Assembly (NCBI GenBank): GCA_013397455.1
Contig: VYZB01000527.1
Location: 382,216 to 446,215, forward strand
DNA length: 64,000 nucleotides
Direction of reading: 5' to 3'
Source of the DNA: Crotophaga sulcirostris
Lineage: Eukaryota; Chordata; Aves; Cuculiformes; Crotophagidae
Both the position numbers and the translations under genes were made by a program. The notes under the pieces are model-generated. The model was not told the DNA's origin, did not search any database, and saw only the letters and a program-made list of their open reading frames with translations. Shown here piece after piece: positions 51,928-64,000 of the stretch (position 1 is the stretch's first letter; the number at the start of each line of letters is the position of its first letter).

Positions 51928-51956
51928 GGGGCGGGGCCGCGCCTTGGCCCCGCCCC
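51928..51956. promoter_or_regulatory. ATP2A2: Inverted pair of GC boxes (Sp-family sites)
   Basis: GGGGCGGGGCC, 7 bases, then the exact reverse complement GGCCCCGCCCC. Each arm contains a full Sp1/KLF-type GC box. It sits 15 bases upstream of the CCAAT box. SERCA2 promoters of mammals are known to depend on several GC boxes near a CCAAT box. Confidence 0.8.
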
Positions 51957-51970
51957 TCGCCTCGGTCCCG

Positions 51971-51975
51971 CCAAT
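51971..51975 (+). promoter_or_regulatory. ATP2A2: CCAAT box
   Basis: CCAAT in CCCGCCAATGAGCGG. It lies about 55 bases upstream of the TATA-like CATAAGTTA and just downstream of the paired GC boxes, a normal position for NF-Y. Confidence 0.7.
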
Positions 51976-52378
51976 GAGCGGCGTCCACATGCCGCGGCGG
52001 CGAGAGGCGCCCGGGCGGCCCAGCTCCCATAAGTTACATTAGAGCGGCCGCCGCCGGGGCGCGAGCGGAGCGGGTGGCAGCGCAGCGGCCGGGCGAGCCC
52101 AGGGCTGTGGCGGCGGCAGCGGCAGCAGCAGCAGCGACGGGAGGCTCGGGCTGCTGAAGGGAGGGGGCGATCCCGACCCTTCCCGGTGGAGGCGAGCGCG
52201 GGGCGACTGCGGCTTTTTTTTCCTCCCGCCCCGCCTCTGGAAGGCGAAGCCGTTATCGCCCACCGCGGGGGCGGCTCGGAGCCCGCTGAGGCGAACGCGG
52301 AGCCCGCCAGGCCCCCCGGGACGCGGCCACAGCGGAGCCGCCTCCTCCCTCTCCTCAGCGCCGCGAGCGCCGCTCATC

Positions 52379-52502
52379 GCCCCCCCCCCCCCCCCCTCGG
52401 AAGGCGTGTGGGGCGGGAGGAGGGCGGGGGGTTGCTCCCTGCCCCCCCCACCTTTTTTTTTTTTTCCTTTATTTTTTTTTTTTTAATTTTTGATATTTTT
52501 TG
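52379..52502 (+). repeat. C-run and T-rich tracts in the ATP2A2 5' UTR
   Basis: A run of about 19 C at 52379-52397 is followed by T tracts at about 52453-52500 (TTTTTTTTTTTTCCTTTATT and on). These interrupt otherwise GC-rich leader sequence. They may be real low-complexity sequence or partly a sequencing artefact, since homopolymer lengths are unreliable. Confidence 0.75.
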
Positions 52503-52560
52503 CCTCCCCCTCCCGCCTCCTTGGGTGGGCGCGGGGCTCCTCTGTGGCGGGCAGGGGTCT

Positions 52561-52569
52561 ATGTGGTAG
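52561..52569 (+). other. ATP2A2: Minimal upstream ORF (ATG TGG TAG) in the ATP2A2 leader
   Basis: This is an upstream ATG in the proposed leader, followed by one codon and a stop, 153 nt before the end of the leader. Such start-stop-like elements can lower initiation at the main ATG. Its relevance depends on the true transcription start. Confidence 0.45.
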
Positions 52570-52584
52570 CACGGGGGAGAGAGC

Positions 52585-52956
<372 letters not shown>

Positions 52957-52960
52957 TGAC

Positions 52961-52978
52961 GTGTGTGTGTGTGTGTGT
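52961..52978 (+). repeat. (GT)9 microsatellite
   Basis: Nine perfect GT units just inside intron 1 of ATP2A2, possibly polymorphic. Confidence 0.9.
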
Positions 52979-53302
52979 TTGCAAAGCCGGCATCTCTTGT
53001 AGGACCCGGAATAGGAGCGAGGGAGAGAAGATGGCTGACTCCAACTCCACCTCGTGGGTTTCTTTCATAGCCCGGGCTCGCGGGGCTGCTTTGGGAAGGA
53101 GGATGTCACCTTTTTTTTCTTTCACCTTTTTTTTGGGTTTTTTTTTTTTTTGAACCCAACGCTGTGGGTTGTTTTTTTTGTTGTTTGTTTTTTTGTTGTT
53201 TTTTTTTTTTCCTCCGTCTTGACCTTCGTTTTTCCCTGCTTTTCAGTGCTTTTCTGCCCCTTAATTTTACATTCCTCTCTGGAATTCTCTCAGAGAATCC
53301 AG

Positions 53303-53482
53303 NNNNNNNNNNNNNNNNNNNNNNNNNNNNNNNNNNNNNNNNNNNNNNNNNNNNNNNNNNNNNNNNNNNNNNNNNNNNNNNNNNNNNNNNNNNNNNNNNN
53401 NNNNNNNNNNNNNNNNNNNNNNNNNNNNNNNNNNNNNNNNNNNNNNNNNNNNNNNNNNNNNNNNNNNNNNNNNNNNNNNNNN
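53303..53482. other. Assembly gap (180 N)
   Basis: 180 unknown bases in intron 1. Poly-T tracts lie shortly before it and directly after it, suggesting that a homopolymer-rich stretch failed to assemble. The frames drawn through it are not real. Confidence 0.99.
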
Positions 53483-53999
53483 TTTTTTTTTTTTTTTAGC
53501 TGTAACACTGCTTTTGTCTCTCTTCAATTGTTTAATCTGTTTGCCGGGAAATGAAAGGGACAGCAGAAATAAGAAAACGTCCTTTAAATGGAGGAAAGAA
53601 TTTGAAATATTTTGAATCAGGTTTTGGTGGGTTCTAAGTGACTGTTGAGGAAAACCTTTGTCAGCGTTTGAAAAGGATTTTGAGCCTTTGACCCTTTGTG
53701 TGCAGCAAGAGCAGAAGTCCCATAGCTGGCTGGAGTGATGACTTGGCTGAATTATAACCCTTGGCACATTCTGGCTAACCTATGTGTGCCTTAAAATGCA
53801 AAACCTATCGGGCCTATTTGATGCTGTAATGAAAAAAAGCCATCTTAATGGGGCTTTCAGTACATATGTCAAATCCAGCCCAGCTGTGAGTGTACAATTC
53901 AGGAACAATATCTAGTGGATGCCTTATAATGCTCTAATGTATTTCTTCCAATGATTTCTTTTCTTTGACATGCTTCCTGGAAAAATCTTCAACCAACAG

Positions 54000-54017
54000 A
54001 GTTACCAGCTGAGGAAG
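54000..54017 (+). CDS. ATP2A2: ATP2A2 exon 2 (18-nt micro-exon)
   Basis: AGTTACCAGCTGAGGAAG lies between CCAACAG and GTAAGC. Joined to exon 1 it gives ELPAEE and the first base of Gly. The 18-nt size is characteristic of SERCA genes. It is followed by a 91-bp intron (54018-54108). Confidence 0.95.
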
Positions 54018-54086
54018 GTAAGCACATTGATGAAATCTTCTACTCATTCTTGATAATTCATCATTTTTTTTAATGTGCATAACTAA

Positions 54087-64000
<9,914 letters not shown>

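Noticed and set aside
53054..53767. Frames running through the N stretch
   Set aside because: They contain about 60 unknown residues and poly-Phe or poly-Lys from T runs; this is an artefact of the gap.

Overview
The window is vertebrate nuclear DNA, almost certainly from a bird. Exons are short and widely spaced with GT..AG borders. The interspersed repeats are CR1 LINE 3' ends with the ATTCTATGAT-type tail that is typical of birds, plus a few ancient amniote elements. There are no operons, no bacterial signals and no CRISPR array. Two protein genes lie on the + strand in the order also found on human chromosome 12q24: the 3' part of IFT81, then the 5' part of ATP2A2.

Region by region. 1-18618 holds the last eight coding exons of IFT81 (about 280 codons, the C-terminal coiled-coil part) and their introns; upstream exons lie outside the window. 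18619-about 51200 is a roughly 33 kb, AT-rich interval without a recognisable separate protein gene. It contains the IFT81 3' UTR and several exon-like stretches that may be alternative IFT81 3' exons (22425-22502, 23373-23422, 24480-24614). It also has CR1 fragments (26515-26571 and 38019-38490), an ancient palindromic repeat (22893-22970), a MIR SINE relic (about 44955-45150) and several small tandem duplications. 51201-51602 is a seven-unit, 55-bp GC-rich minisatellite. It runs into a CpG island (about 51590-52960) with a CCAAT box, paired GC boxes and the ATP2A2 5' UTR.

ATP2A2 begins at ATG 52723. Exons 1-4 (118, 18, 83 and 105 nt) encode residues 1-108 of SERCA2, covering the start of the actuator domain and transmembrane helices M1 and M2. 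The gene continues past the right edge. A 180-nt run of N (53303-53482) in intron 1 is an assembly gap flanked by poly-T.

The two genes are not functionally coupled as far as the sequence shows: IFT81 is a cilium transport subunit and ATP2A2 is the sarco/endoplasmic reticulum calcium pump. The most interesting leads are the higher-order minisatellite just upstream of the ATP2A2 CpG island, and a possible alternative C-terminus of IFT81 made through a donor inside its last coding exon. Both need transcript or population data; neither is proven here.
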